From positions 124,001 to 188,000 of the forward strand of contig NZ_LAZX01000093.1 in NCBI RefSeq assembly GCF_000980895.1: 64,000 nucleotides of DNA. Direction: 5' to 3'. Under the pieces are notes generated by a model. That model saw only the letters and a program-made list of their open reading frames with translations. It was not told where the DNA came from and made no database searches. The stretch comes from Sphingomonas sp. Ag1 (GTDB taxonomy: Bacteria > Pseudomonadota > Alphaproteobacteria > Sphingomonadales > Sphingomonadaceae). Made by a program: the position numbers and the translations under genes. Positions 25,874-36,904 of the stretch are shown here, one piece after another (the first letter of the stretch is position 1; each line of letters begins with the position of its first letter).

Positions 25874-28800
25874 ATGTCGAAAGCTTCGATGAAGGCGCTG
25901 ACGCAAGCGCTAGCCGAGCGGCTCACAAAGGGCGCTCTCCCGGGGGAACTGGACGGCTTCGGTCCGGACGAGCGGATGGAGGCGGCCGCCTTCCTTGCCG
26001 CGACCGCGCAGACCCGCGCGGCGGGGACTGCGGCGGTAACGCTGGAGCAGCTGCCGGGCGACGGCCCCCAGCGCCGGATGCGGCTGGCGATCGTCAATGA
26101 CGACATGCCCTTCCTGGTCGATTCGATTGCCGGCATGATCGGGGCGCACGGCCTTGCCATCGACCGGATCCTTCATCCCGTGGTGCCGGTGCGCCGCGAT
26201 GCCGACGGCGCGCTGGAGAGCGTGGACGAAGCGGGCAACCGCGAATCGATGATCTATATCGAAACCGAGCGCGCCGATGCGCGTGAACGACGTGAACTGG
26301 TTGACGATCTGACGGCCGCTCTGGCCGATGTGCGCGTGGCGGTGGCCGATTGGCGCCGGATGCAGGCGACGCTCGCGGCCGATGCCGCCAGCATCGAGGA
26401 TGTTGGCGGCGATGCGGAAGGCGCCGCGCTGATTCGCTGGTTCCTCGATCGGCATTTCACCCTGCTGGGTCACGAGCGTTGGCTCGCCGACGGCAGCAGC
26501 GATGGCGAGCCGCTGGGCATCAGCCGTCATGAGCATGAGCCGCCGCTGCTCGCCGAACGGTCGCGCCGGCTGGCGATGGATTACTTCAACAGCGGCAAGT
26601 CCGCGCCATTGCTGCTCAAGTCCAGCCTGCTGTCGCCGGTGCACCGGCGCGTACCGCTTGACCTGGTCGTCGTGCCGATCTGTCGCGGCGCGACGGTCGC
26701 CGGGCTGTCGATCCACGCGGGCCTGTGGACTTCGGCCGCGCTCAACGCCCCGCCGCGCAGCGTGCCGGTGCTGCGCCAGCGGCTGGCTGACCTGGAGGCA
26801 AAGCTCGGGTTCGATCCGCTCGGCCATACCGGCAAGGCGCTGACCCACGCGCTGGCCACCCTGCCGCACGATCTGGTCACCGCCGTGTCCGCGGAATCGG
26901 TCGAGGAACTGGCGCTCGCGGCAATGGGCCTTGCCGATCGCCCGCGGCCCAAGCTGGTGCTGGTCCGCTCCGCACTGGGCCGGCACCTGTTCGCCTTCGC
27001 CTGGGTGCCGCGTGACGACCTGTCGACCGCGCGGCGCGTGGCGATCGGCGATATGCTGGCGGAAGCGGCCAACGGGTCGATCCTCAACTGGTCGATCGCG
27101 CTGGAGGACGGCCGTGTCGCGCTAATCCGCTACACCATCGACCTACGCCAGTCCGGCGTCGTTCCCGATGTCGCGCCGCTCGACGCGCGGCTCGAAAAGA
27201 TGGTGCGCGGCTGGGAGCGCGACGTGGAGGCGGCGCTGGCCGAGCGTATCACGCCTTCGCGCGCGGCCCGGCTGGCGATCCGCTGGGCCGGGGCTTTCCC
27301 GCCCAACTATCGCAACCTGTCGACCGCGGAGGAAGCGGCGGAGGACGTGCTGCGCGTCTCCGACCTGGCGGACGAGAATGATCGGGCGGTGCACATCTAC
27401 CCGACGGTGGCGGGCGATGATCACCGGCTGAAGATCTACAAGTCGCATGGCGCGCTGGCGCTGTCCGAAGCGGTGCCGGTGCTGGAGAATTTCGGCTACC
27501 GCGTGATCGGCGAACTGCCGACGCGGCTGCGCGATGACAGCGACAGCTTCGTCCACGATTTCATGGTTCAGCCGCAGGGCGATGTCGCCAACATCGACCG
27601 CGTCGTCCTGGAAGAGGCGATCACCGCGGTGCTGAAGGGCGTGGCGGAGAATGATGCCTTCAACCGCTTGATGCTGGTGGCTGGCCTTACCCCGTCCGCG
27701 GTGCTGCTGTACCGCGCCTGGTTCCGCTATCTGCGTCAGGCGGGGATGACCTACGGCCTGTCGACGGTGGCCGATGCGCTCGGCCGTGCACCGGTGCTGG
27801 CCAAGGCGCTGATCGACCGCTTCACGCTGGCGCATGATCCTGCCGCGACCGGGGATGTCGAGGCGATCGATGCGGAAATCGCGGCCGGCCTCGACACGAT
27901 CGTGGCGATCGACGACGACCGCATCCTGCGCGCGTTCAAGGCGGTGATCGCCGCGACGCTGCGCACCAACGCCTTCGCGCCGGCGGCGGCAGAGGCGCTG
28001 GCGTTCAAGCTCGACAGCAGCCGCATCCCCGGGCTGCCGGCACCGCTGCCGTGGCGCGAGGTGTGGGTCTATTCCCCGCGCGTGGAGGGCATCCACCTGC
28101 GCTCCGGCCCGGTCGCGCGCGGCGGCCTGCGCTGGTCCGACCGGCGCGACGATTTCCGCACCGAGATCCTCGGCCTGATGAAGGCGCAGCGGGTCAAGAA
28201 CGCGGTCATCGTGCCGAGCGGCGCGAAGGGCGGCTTCTATCCGAAGCAATTGCCCAGTCCGGCGGTCGATCGCGATGCATGGCTGGCGGAGGGTACCGAG
28301 AGCTACCGCATCTTCATCCGCACCTTGTTGTCGATCACCGACAATGTGGTCGCGGGCAAGGTGGTGCATCCGGACGGCGTGCGGGTCCACGACGGCGAGG
28401 ATCCCTATTTCGTGGTCGCGGCGGACAAGGGCACGGCGACGTTCAGTGACGTTGCCAATGCGATTGCGCTGGAGCGTGGGTTCTGGCTCGGCGACGCCTT
28501 CGCCAGCGGTGGCAGCCACGGCTATGACCACAAGGCGATGGGCATCACCGCGCGGGGCGCCTGGGTATCGGTACAGCGCCACTTTGCGGAGCGCGGCGTC
28601 GACGTGCAGCGCGAGCCGATCCGCGTGGTTGGCTGCGGCGACATGTCGGGCGACGTGTTCGGCAACGGCATGCTGCTGTCCAAGACGCTCAAGATCGTCG
28701 CGGCGTTCGACCACCGTCACATCTTCCTCGATCCCGATCCCGATCCGGCGGCAAGCTGGACCGAACGGGCGCGGCTGTTCGCGCTGCCACGGTCGAGCTG

Positions 28801-30493
28801 GGAGGATTATGACAAGGGGCTGATCTCGGCTGGCGGCGGCGTCTTCTCGCGCACCGCGAAGACCATCCGCCTGACCCCGGAGGTGAAGGCGGCGCTCGAC
28901 ATCGCGGTGGACGAGATCGAGCCCACGGCGTTGATCTCGGCGATCCTGAAGGCGCCGGTCGACCTCATCTGGTTCGGCGGCATCGGCACCTATGTGAAGG
29001 CGGCGTCGGAGAACAATGCGACCGTCGGCGATCCCGCCAATGACCGGCTGCGCGTTGACGCGGAGGACCTTCGCGCGATCGCGGTTGGCGAAGGGGCCAA
29101 TCTGGGCGTCACCCAGGCCGCGCGTATCGCGTTCGCGGCCAAAGGTGGCCGGATCAATACCGACTTCATCGACAATTCGGCCGGCGTCGATTGTTCGGAC
29201 AATGAGGTGAACATCAAGATCGCGCTGAATCGCGAGATGGCCGAAGGGCGGCTCGCGTTCGACGATCGCAACACGCTGCTCGAGGCGATGACCGACGATG
29301 TCGCCCATCTGGTGCTGGAGGATAACCGGCTCCAGACGCTGGCGCTGTCGATCGCCGAGCGTGGCGGCGTGCGCGCCGTGCCCAGCTACATCCGCGCGAT
29401 CGAGATCTTCGAGGCGGCGGGCCGGCTGGATCGACGCGTCGAGGGGCTGGCGTCCAACGCCGACCTGTCGCGCCGCGCGGCGGAGGGTGAGGGGCTGACC
29501 CGGCCCGAACTGGCGGTGCTGCTGTCGACCGCCAAGCTCGCGCTTCAGGATGCGATCGAGCAGGCGGGCCTTGGTGCCGACGCCTTGCTGGAGCCGGACC
29601 TGCGCGCAGCCTTCCCGACGGCGATGCAGGAGAAGTTCGGCAAGGCGATCGACGAGCACCAGCTGCGCGGCGAGATCGTCGCGACGAAGCTCGCCAACCG
29701 CATTGTCAACCGCATCGGCCTGCTCAACCCGTTCGAACTGGCGGAAGAGGAAGGCGCGGCACTCGGCGATGTGGCGTCGATGTTCGTCGTGGTCGAGCGG
29801 CTGTTCGACCTCGGCGCGCTGTGGCGCGACATCGAGACGACCGCCATGTCGGAGGACGGCCGCCTCGCGCTGTTCGAAGGCGTGGCGCGCGCCGTGCGCG
29901 GGCAGGTGGCGGACCTGTTGCGGGTGGTCGATCCCGGCACGATGCCGGGCGAGGTGCTGAAGCGGATTGGCGGCGGCGTCGCCAAGCTGGAAGGGCAGGC
30001 GAGCGAGCTGCTGCTGCAGGAGGCACGTGCCGCCAGCGCGCGGATGGCGGAATCGCTGACCGCCACCGGCGCGCCCGCGTCGCTGGTGGCGCGGGTCGTC
30101 CGGCTGCATGAAATGGACGGCGCGATCGGCCTCGTCGATCTGAGCGGCAAGAACCACACCGACGAAACCAAGCTCACCCGCGCTTATACGCGGCTGGGCG
30201 CAGCGCTGGGCATCGACTGGGCCCAGGCGATGGCGGCGCGGCTGGTGCCGGCCGACCCGTGGGAGCGGCTGCTGGTAGCGGGGCTCGCCCGTGACTTCGA
30301 GCAGATGCGGCTGGATTTCCTCGCCCGCGACAATCGCGCCGACATCGATGCGGTGGATGCGTGGCTGACGGAGAATGAGGCGGCCGTGGCCCGCTTCACC
30401 GCCGTGGTGAGCCGCGCACGCGGCGCTGCCGCACCGAGCGCCGCGATGCTGGCGCAGGTAGCCAGCCAAGCGCGGGTGTTGCTCGGCCGCTAG
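25874..30493 (+). CDS. gdhB: NAD-dependent glutamate dehydrogenase, large (GDH180-like) class
   Basis: 1539 residues, the size of the large bacterial NAD-GDH (about 1500-1650). The N-terminal half is a regulatory region with ACT-like segments (IVNDDMPFLVDSIAGMIGAHGL). The catalytic part begins near residue 745: PVARGGLRWSDRRDDFRTE, GLMKAQRVKNAVIVPSGAKGGF and, further on, GCGDMSGDVFGNGMLLS and the Rossmann-type region IAVGEGANLGVTQAAR. Converts glutamate to 2-oxoglutarate and ammonia, mainly for catabolism. ATG 25874 lies just downstream of GGCCGCGGCC with no strong ribosome site. A strong terminator follows. Confidence 0.95.
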   Translation: MSKASMKALTQALAERLTKGALPGELDGFGPDERMEAAAFLAATAQTRAAGTAAVTLEQLPGDGPQRRMRLAIVNDDMPFLVDSIAGMIGAHGLAIDRILHPVVPVRRDADGALESVDEAGNRESMIYIETERADARERRELVDDLTAALADVRVAVADWRRMQATLAADAASIEDVGGDAEGAALIRWFLDRHFTLLGHERWLADGSSDGEPLGISRHEHEPPLLAERSRRLAMDYFNSGKSAPLLLKSSLLSPVHRRVPLDLVVVPICRGATVAGLSIHAGLWTSAALNAPPRSVPVLRQRLADLEAKLGFDPLGHTGKALTHALATLPHDLVTAVSAESVEELALAAMGLADRPRPKLVLVRSALGRHLFAFAWVPRDDLSTARRVAIGDMLAEAANGSILNWSIALEDGRVALIRYTIDLRQSGVVPDVAPLDARLEKMVRGWERDVEAALAERITPSRAARLAIRWAGAFPPNYRNLSTAEEAAEDVLRVSDLADENDRAVHIYPTVAGDDHRLKIYKSHGALALSEAVPVLENFGYRVIGELPTRLRDDSDSFVHDFMVQPQGDVANIDRVVLEEAITAVLKGVAENDAFNRLMLVAGLTPSAVLLYRAWFRYLRQAGMTYGLSTVADALGRAPVLAKALIDRFTLAHDPAATGDVEAIDAEIAAGLDTIVAIDDDRILRAFKAVIAATLRTNAFAPAAAEALAFKLDSSRIPGLPAPLPWREVWVYSPRVEGIHLRSGPVARGGLRWSDRRDDFRTEILGLMKAQRVKNAVIVPSGAKGGFYPKQLPSPAVDRDAWLAEGTESYRIFIRTLLSITDNVVAGKVVHPDGVRVHDGEDPYFVVAADKGTATFSDVANAIALERGFWLGDAFASGGSHGYDHKAMGITARGAWVSVQRHFAERGVDVQREPIRVVGCGDMSGDVFGNGMLLSKTLKIVAAFDHRHIFLDPDPDPAASWTERARLFALPRSSWEDYDKGLISAGGGVFSRTAKTIRLTPEVKAALDIAVDEIEPTALISAILKAPVDLIWFGGIGTYVKAASENNATVGDPANDRLRVDAEDLRAIAVGEGANLGVTQAARIAFAAKGGRINTDFIDNSAGVDCSDNEVNIKIALNREMAEGRLAFDDRNTLLEAMTDDVAHLVLEDNRLQTLALSIAERGGVRAVPSYIRAIEIFEAAGRLDRRVEGLASNADLSRRAAEGEGLTRPELAVLLSTAKLALQDAIEQAGLGADALLEPDLRAAFPTAMQEKFGKAIDEHQLRGEIVATKLANRIVNRIGLLNPFELAEEEGAALGDVASMFVVVERLFDLGALWRDIETTAMSEDGRLALFEGVARAVRGQVADLLRVVDPGTMPGEVLKRIGGGVAKLEGQASELLLQEARAASARMAESLTATGAPASLVARVVRLHEMDGAIGLVDLSGKNHTDETKLTRAYTRLGAALGIDWAQAMAARLVPADPWERLLVAGLARDFEQMRLDFLARDNRADIDAVDAWLTENEAAVARFTAVVSRARGAAAPSAAMLAQVASQARVLLGR

Positions 30494-30501
30494 ACCAGAA
30501 A

Positions 30502-30534
30502 AAGAGCCCCTCCTCGTGGTGAGGAGGGGCTCTT
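30502..30534. terminator. Bidirectional intrinsic terminator between gdhB and the quinone reductase
   Basis: Perfect 14-bp stem AAGAGCCCCTCCTC/GAGGAGGGGCTCTT with a 5-nt loop GTGGT, flanked by AAAA on the left and a T-rich stretch on the right. It sits between two convergent genes and can serve both. Confidence 0.9.
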
Positions 30535-31536
30535 CCTTGTTTGCTCAGCCGCGCCGCGAGGGCGCGAGCCGATCAATCGGCGACGCGCACCACCAGCTTG
30601 CCGATTGCCGCGCGGCTTTCCATCTTCGCGATTGCATCGCCGCCCCGGTCGAACGGGAAGATCTCGGTCACCTTGGGCGCAATCTTGCCCTCTGCCCACA
30701 GATCAAACAGCTGTTTGATGCTGGCGCGGTTCTTCACCGGCTCGCGCGCCGCGTAAGCGCCCCAGAACACGCCGCGGATGTCGCAGCTCTTCAGCAGCGT
30801 CAGGTTCAGCGCGATCTTGGGAATGCCGGCGGGGAAGCCGATCACGAGATAGCGGCCTTCCCAGGCGATCGAGCGGAGCGCAGGCTCGGCATAGTCGCCG
30901 CCGACCGCGTCATAGACGATGTCGAACCCGTTCTTGCCGGCCTTTTCCTTGAAGGTATCGGCCAGTGCCTTGCTCTCGTCCTTGGAGAAGGGCGCGCGGC
31001 CATAGATGATGACGTCATCGGCGCCTGCATCACGCACCGCCTGTGCCTTTTCCTCGCTCGACACCGCGCCGACAACACGTGCGCCGAACGCCTTGCCAAG
31101 TTCGACCGCGGCCAGGCCGACGCCACCCGCTGCGCCCAGGACCAGCAGATTGTCGCCCGCCTTGATGTTACCGCGATCGACCAGCGCGTGGATGGTCGTG
31201 CCATAGGTGAGCAGCATCGCCGCCCCTTCCTCGAACGAACGCTCGTCGGGGATGGCGTAGATGTTGTCTGCCTTCATCGCGATCTTCTCGACGAGGCCAC
31301 CGTTGCCGGTGTTGCCCATCACCCGGTCGCCCGGCTTCCACGCCGTCACGCCTTCGCCGACGCTTTCGACGACGCCCGACACCTCACCGCCCGGCGCGAA
31401 GGGGCGCGGCGGCTTGAACTGATATTTGTCCTGGATGATCAGCACGTCGGGATAATTGATCGCGCATGCCTTCACGGCGACGATCACTTCACCGGGTTTG
31501 GCAACGGGATCGGGAAGCTCCCCAATCTCCAGCGTT

Positions 31537-32162
<626 letters not shown>

Positions 32163-32163
<1 letters not shown>

Positions 32164-32270
32164 CAGCGTTGCTGGACCGTGGCCAGCGTGCTGGGGGTAG
32201 CGATCGCGCTATAGGCCGCGACGCCGCTGAGCAGCGAGCCTGCGATCAGCAGGACGAATACTTTCTTCAT
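32163..32270 (-). CDS. 35-residue membrane or exported micro-protein between leuC and leuD
   Basis: ATG 32270 lies 16 bp after the leuC stop and is preceded by AGGGG nine bases upstream. It reads [20 protein letters not shown] for the first 20 residues (two Lys then a hydrophobic run), and ends ...TLATVQQR with a TGA that overlaps the leuD ATG. The N-terminus looks like a signal peptide or single TM helix. Ribosome site, tight fit on both sides and non-random composition support translation; function unknown. Too short for routine ORF calling. Confidence 0.6.
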
Positions 32271-32286
32271 GTTGCCAAGCCCCTGT

Positions 32287-33717
32287 TCAAGCCATCAACT
32301 CGCGAACGTCGACGAGGTGCCCCGTGACAGCCGCGGCGGCGGCCATCGCGGGCGATAGCAGATGCGTACGCGCACCAGGACCCTGACGGCCAACGAAATT
32401 TCGGTTGGAGGTGGAGGCGCAGCGCTCGCCCGGCGGCACCTTGTCCGGGTTCATCGCGAGGCACATGGAGCAACCCGGCTCCCGCCATTCGAAGCCGGCG
32501 GCGGTGAAGATGCGATCGAGCCCCTCCGCCTCTGCCTGGCGCTTCACCAGACCAGAGCCAGGGACCACCATGGCGCGCACGCCATCGGCGACGCGCCGGC
32601 CATCCGCGACGGCAGCGGCGGCGCGCAGATCCTCGATCCGGCTGTTGGTGCACGATCCGATGAAGACATGCTGGACGGGGACGTCCTGAAGCCGGGTGCC
32701 GGGCGTCAGGCCCATATAGTCGAGCGATTTCCTGGCTGCCTCGCGCTTCGACGCATCGGCAAAGCTGTCGGGTTCCGGCACGGTGCCGGTGATCGACACC
32801 ACGTCCTCCGGGCTGGTGCCCCAGGTGAGCGCCGGCGCGATTTCCGACGCGTCGATCACCACGGTGCGATCGTAGCGCGCGCCCGGATCCGTCGCGAGGG
32901 TTCGCCACCAGGCGACGGCCTTGTCCCAATCCGCGCCCTTGGGCGCCATCGGCCGCCCCTTGATATAGGCGAAGGTGGTTTCGTCGGGGGCAATCATGCC
33001 GGCGCGCGCGCCCGCCTCGATCGACATGTTCGCGACGGTCAGCCGTCCCTCGACCGACATCTCGCGGATGACGTTGCCGGTATATTCGATGACATAGCCG
33101 GTGCCGCCCGCCGCGCCGATGCGGCCGATGATCGCCAGGATAACGTCCTTCGGAGTCACGCCGAAGCCGAGCGTACCCTCTACCCGCACTTCCATCGTCT
33201 TCGACGGGCTGAGCAGCAATGTCTGCGTGGCGAGCACATGCTCCACCTCGCTGGTGCCGATACCGAAGGCGAGCGCGCCGAGTGCCCCGTGCGCCGAGGT
33301 GTGGCTGTCGCCGCACACGACGGTGGTGCCGGGCAGGGTGAACCCCTGTTCGGGTCCGACGACATGGACGATGCCCTGTTCAGCAGCGAGTGCATCGATG
33401 TACGGCACGCCGAAGTCAGCGACATTCTGCCGCAGCGCCGACAATTGCGTCGCGCTTTCGGCGTCGGCGATCGGCAGTTCGCGGCCCTCGGCGTCGACCC
33501 GCGCCGTCGTGGGCAGGTTGTGATCGGGAACGGCGAGCGTCAGGTCAGGACGACGCACCCGGCGGCCGGCGACGCGCAGCCCCTCGAACGCCTGCGGGCT
33601 GGTAACCTCATGAACGAGGTGGCGATCGATGTAGATCAGGCACGTGCCGTCGTCACGTCGTTCGACGACATGCGCGGCCCAGACCTTTTCGTAGAGGGTA
33701 AGCGAACGACTGGCCAT
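32287..33717 (-). CDS. leuC: 3-isopropylmalate dehydratase large subunit
   Basis: 476 residues, an aconitase-family [4Fe-4S] enzyme. Cluster cysteines are visible in [18 protein letters not shown] and [32 protein letters not shown] and the VPDHNLPTT region are also conserved. Forms the heterodimer with LeuD. 106 bp downstream of the CoA-transferase B subunit gene on the same strand, so it may have its own promoter there. leuA and leuB are not in the window. Confidence 0.97.
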   Translation of the reverse strand: MASRSLTLYEKVWAAHVVERRDDGTCLIYIDRHLVHEVTSPQAFEGLRVAGRRVRRPDLTLAVPDHNLPTTARVDAEGRELPIADAESATQLSALRQNVADFGVPYIDALAAEQGIVHVVGPEQGFTLPGTTVVCGDSHTSAHGALGALAFGIGTSEVEHVLATQTLLLSPSKTMEVRVEGTLGFGVTPKDVILAIIGRIGAAGGTGYVIEYTGNVIREMSVEGRLTVANMSIEAGARAGMIAPDETTFAYIKGRPMAPKGADWDKAVAWWRTLATDPGARYDRTVVIDASEIAPALTWGTSPEDVVSITGTVPEPDSFADASKREAARKSLDYMGLTPGTRLQDVPVQHVFIGSCTNSRIEDLRAAAAVADGRRVADGVRAMVVPGSGLVKRQAEAEGLDRIFTAAGFEWREPGCSMCLAMNPDKVPPGERCASTSNRNFVGRQGPGARTHLLSPAMAAAAAVTGHLVDVRELMA

Positions 33718-33823
33718 GACGCGCGCGCTTTAGCCGCAGATGCGCAACAAATGGAAGAGCGTTAGGCGTTGCGCTGCACAAAGATTGCGCCGAGCTGTTC
33801 GCCTTCCGCCCTTCTGTCGGTGA

Positions 33824-34465
33824 TCAGAGCGCGACGTCGTAGGCGGCCGTCGTCTTTCCGGCGATCTCCTCTACGGTCACACCGGGCGCCAGTTCGACCA
33901 GCCGGAAGCGGCTCTGGTGATCGGGGCGCTGGAAAACGGCGAGGTCGGTGACGATCATGTCGACCACATTCCTGCCCGTCAGCGGCAGCGTGCATGCCGG
34001 GATGAACTTCGGACTGCCGTCCTTGGCGACATGCTCCATCACGACGATGATCTTCTTCACGCCAGCGACGAGATCCATCGCGCCGCCCATGCCCTTGATC
34101 ATCTTGCCGGGGATCATCCAGTTGGCGATGTCGCCGTTTTCCGCGACTTCCATCGCGCCGAGCACGGTCAGGTCGATATGCCCGCCGCGGATCATCGCGA
34201 AGCTCTGGTCGGAGCCGAAATAGACGCTGCTTGGCAGTGCGCTGATCGTCTGCTTGCCGGCGTTGATGAGGTCCGGATCCTCTTCGCCTTCATAGGGGAA
34301 CGGCCCGATGCCGAGCATGCCGTTCTCGCTCTGCAGCGTCACCGTCATGCCGTCCGGGATGTTGTTCGCGACCAGCGTCGGGATGCCGATGCCCAGGTTC
34401 ACATAATAGCCGTCGCGCAATTCCTGGGCGGCGCGCGCTGCCATCTGGTTGCGATCCCACGCCAT
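33824..34465 (-). CDS. scoB: 3-oxoacid CoA-transferase subunit B
   Basis: 213 residues. ATG 34465 overlaps the stop of the phosphatase gene by one base (TGATG). Motifs: [15 protein letters not shown], the catalytic Glu47 in [14 protein letters not shown], and [18 protein letters not shown]. With subunit A it moves CoA between succinyl-CoA and acetoacetate or another 3-oxoacid. Unusually, the A subunit gene is separated from it by an unrelated phosphatase. Confidence 0.95.
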   Translation of the reverse strand: MAWDRNQMAARAAQELRDGYYVNLGIGIPTLVANNIPDGMTVTLQSENGMLGIGPFPYEGEEDPDLINAGKQTISALPSSVYFGSDQSFAMIRGGHIDLTVLGAMEVAENGDIANWMIPGKMIKGMGGAMDLVAGVKKIIVVMEHVAKDGSPKFIPACTLPLTGRNVVDMIVTDLAVFQRPDHQSRFRLVELAPGVTVEEIAGKTTAAYDVAL

Positions 34466-35316
34466 CACTTCGCTCCTTGCATGTCGGTCCAGCGCTTGTC
34501 CGCCGGGAAGGTATCGTCCCAGCCGCTGCCGAGGCCGGTGCCGTAAACGGGATTGGGGAGGATGAACCAGCTTCTGCCCCAGCGCGCCGCATAAGGGGGC
34601 GACGAGGCGGCCACGCGCCGTGCTGCCGGTGTTCCCTCCAGCGCATCGCTGAAATCCCCGATCTGGTCACCGCCCAGCGCCAGCACGCACCAGCGCGCGG
34701 CGATCGCGCGACGGCGGCCGTCCTTTGCGGACTTGCCGTCTGCGTCACCCTTCAGGAACAATGTCTCGCCATGCACGAAGCTGCCGAGACCGGCGCGCGC
34801 CAGAGCGTCAGCGGTCTCCGTTGCGGCGGCGACATTGCGGTTGGTGTTGATGATCGGCGTCACGCCCATCGCGCGCAGCGCGGCGAAGGCGGCCGTGGCG
34901 CCCGGGACTGCGACCACCTTGTCGGCTCCACCCGCTTCCCACCGCGCCCAGCGACCGGCGTCGAATGCCGCGCCGCTCACGGCATCGTTATATTCGTAGC
35001 CGAGATTGAGGATCGCGGTCTCATCCATGTCGAACACGGCGGCAAAGGGCTTGTCGCCGCACGGCACCGCAACCGGCGCACCGTCGGCTGGCAGCACGAT
35101 CGCCGATTCCGAGGGCCGCCGCCCGGCAATGCGCAGCCGGACATTGTCGACCAGCGCATTATAGGCCTGTTCGCTCAACGCTGCCGCCTCAGCCGAACCG
35201 TAGAGAAATTGCATGGCGCCGGGCACGACCGCCGGTCGGGCGCTGCGCGACGGCGCCGGCATGGTCGCGCAGCCCGCCAACGATGCGGCGGCGGCAAGCG
35301 CCAGAACCTTCCTCAC
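34465..35316 (-). CDS. Lipoprotein e(P4)/class C-like acid phosphatase (HAD IIIB)
   Basis: 283 residues from a GTG that overlaps the CoA-transferase A stop (GTGA). Type II signal peptide with lipobox LAGC (Cys16). The HAD nucleophile motif DMDET is at 96-100 (Asp96, Asp98), followed by a Trp-rich cap-like region and a GDQIGDFSD segment near 215. Related enzymes are outer-membrane 5'-nucleotidases or non-specific acid phosphatases in the periplasm. It is embedded between two cytoplasmic CoA-transferase genes with overlaps on both sides. Confidence 0.88.
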   Translation of the reverse strand: MRKVLALAAAASLAGCATMPAPSRSARPAVVPGAMQFLYGSAEAAALSEQAYNALVDNVRLRIAGRRPSESAIVLPADGAPVAVPCGDKPFAAVFDMDETAILNLGYEYNDAVSGAAFDAGRWARWEAGGADKVVAVPGATAAFAALRAMGVTPIINTNRNVAAATETADALARAGLGSFVHGETLFLKGDADGKSAKDGRRRAIAARWCVLALGGDQIGDFSDALEGTPAARRVAASSPPYAARWGRSWFILPNPVYGTGLGSGWDDTFPADKRWTDMQGAK

Positions 35317-36029
35317 GCGGCAGTGCCGGTGGGGCGAGGACGCGTCATGCGGAATTCGATCTTCTTGTCGTAGGGCGCGCCGACGACCAGCCGGTTGACG
35401 TAGATGCCGGGGAGGTGGATCGCGTCGGGATCAAGGCTGCCGACGGAAACGATTTCCTCCACCTCGGCGACGCAGATGCGGCCGGCGGTCGCCATCGGCT
35501 GGTTGAAGTTGCGCGCCGTCTTGCGGAAGATGAGGTTGCCGCTCTCGTCCGCCTTCCAGCCCTTGATGATGCTGAGGTCAGCGCGGATGCCCCGTTCGAG
35601 GATATATTCCTCGCCGTCGAACACCTTCACTTCCTTGCCCTCGGCGACCAGCGTGCCGACGCCGGTCTTGGTGTAGAAGCCCGGGATGCCCGCACCGCCA
35701 GCGCGGCACCGCTCGGCCAGCGTTCCCTGCGGGCAGAATTCCACCTCCAGCTCGCCCGACAGATACTGGCGCTCGAACTCCTTGTTCTCGCCGACATAGC
35801 TGGATATCATCTTCTTGATCTGGCGTGTGCGCAGCAGCTTGCCGAGGCCCTCGCCATCGATGCCGGCATTGTTGCTGGCGACGGTGAGATCCTTCACGCC
35901 GGACGCCTGCACCGCGTCGATCAGGCGTTCGGGAATGCCGCACAGGCCAAAGCCGCCGGCGCAGATCAACATCCCGTCATGCAGCAGACCATCAAGCGCC
36001 GCCGCGGCATCGGGATAGAGCTTGTTCAT
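35313..36029 (-). CDS. scoA: 3-oxoacid CoA-transferase subunit A
   Basis: 238 residues. The start [50 protein letters not shown] and [15 protein letters not shown] match SCOT alpha subunits. Substrate range (acetoacetate, 3-oxoadipate) cannot be set from sequence. First gene of the unit scoA - phosphatase - scoB; its TGA is shared with the downstream GTG. Confidence 0.95.
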   Translation of the reverse strand: MNKLYPDAAAALDGLLHDGMLICAGGFGLCGIPERLIDAVQASGVKDLTVASNNAGIDGEGLGKLLRTRQIKKMISSYVGENKEFERQYLSGELEVEFCPQGTLAERCRAGGAGIPGFYTKTGVGTLVAEGKEVKVFDGEEYILERGIRADLSIIKGWKADESGNLIFRKTARNFNQPMATAGRICVAEVEEIVSVGSLDPDAIHLPGIYVNRLVVGAPYDKKIEFRMTRPRPTGTAA

Positions 36030-36186
36030 GAAACGCCGCCTCTTTTCGCTGGTTTGCGCCGGTTAGCGGCTGGGCGAAAGGGGTTCAAGGCGGCGGGCTC
36101 GGCCGAGATGCGCGGGCGAGCGGCGGCAAGAGCCAACCTCCCGGCGAGGCGCCCCGCCGGGCCATTGGCGTAGTGCCGCCCCTCGA

Positions 36187-36837
36187 TCAGAAAACCGCGC
36201 GATCGACCCCAAGGGCGTCGGCAAGATCGGCCAGCGCCTGCGTCTCGTCGCTTACCTTGATCGCGTGAATGCCGAGCTGCGCAGCCGGCTTGCAGTTGAT
36301 GCCGAGGTCATCGAGGTACACGCACTTGTCGGCTGGCTTGCCCAGCGTTTCGAGCATCATTTCATAGATACGCGGATCGGGCTTGCGGATGCCCACCTTG
36401 CTCGATTCGATCACATGATCGAACCGCGCCATGATCTCGGCGACCTTGGCTGCCTTTTCGGCGCTGCGCGACATGCCGGCACCTTCGCCAGCGGGCACAT
36501 TGTTAGTGATGCAGCCAAGGCGATAGCCGTTGCGCTTCAGCCAATCGAGCGCGTGGACCATGCGGGGACGGATGTCGCCGGAGAGCAGGAGCAGGACATC
36601 CTCGCCGCGCAGTTCATGGCCCAGGGCGCGCGCTTCTTCGGCGAACTGCGCGTCGAAACCGGCAGCATCGATTTCCGCCCGCTCGAACAAGGCCCAGGCG
36701 TTTTCGTCCGGGTTGGTGGCGTTGATCTGCCGGATCAGATCCTCCGGCAGCCCACGTTCGCGCTCCAGCCGGTTGAAGGCCTCGAAAGGCGAAGAGGTGA
36801 TTACCCCGCCGAAGTCAAAGATCACGGTGTCGCGCAT
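36187..36837 (-). CDS. HAD-superfamily hydrolase, subfamily IA (YihX/epoxide-hydrolase-N-like)
   Basis: 216 residues from ATG 36837; the frame is open to 37005 but the protein clearly starts MRDTVIFDFGG. The nucleophile is Asp8; the +2 residue is Gly rather than the Asp of standard HAD phosphatases, as in the DFGG subset, so phosphatase activity should not be assumed. Later motifs: CITNNVP (Thr), SSKVGIRKPDPRIYE (Lys) and VYLDDLGIN (acidic). Cytoplasmic; substrate unknown. Confidence 0.85.
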   Translation of the reverse strand: MRDTVIFDFGGVITSSPFEAFNRLERERGLPEDLIRQINATNPDENAWALFERAEIDAAGFDAQFAEEARALGHELRGEDVLLLLSGDIRPRMVHALDWLKRNGYRLGCITNNVPAGEGAGMSRSAEKAAKVAEIMARFDHVIESSKVGIRKPDPRIYEMMLETLGKPADKCVYLDDLGINCKPAAQLGIHAIKVSDETQALADLADALGVDRAVF

Positions 36838-36904
36838 GAAGTGGTCCTTAAAGGTGGTCGAGATGTCCGAGGGGCCGGCCGATCGCAAACGCCGCGTGCG
36901 GCGC

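Noticed and set aside
27143-30469. 1108-codon minus-strand ORF opposite NAD-GDH
   Set aside because: GC-driven antisense frame; no recognisable domain and the plus strand encodes a full-length enzyme.
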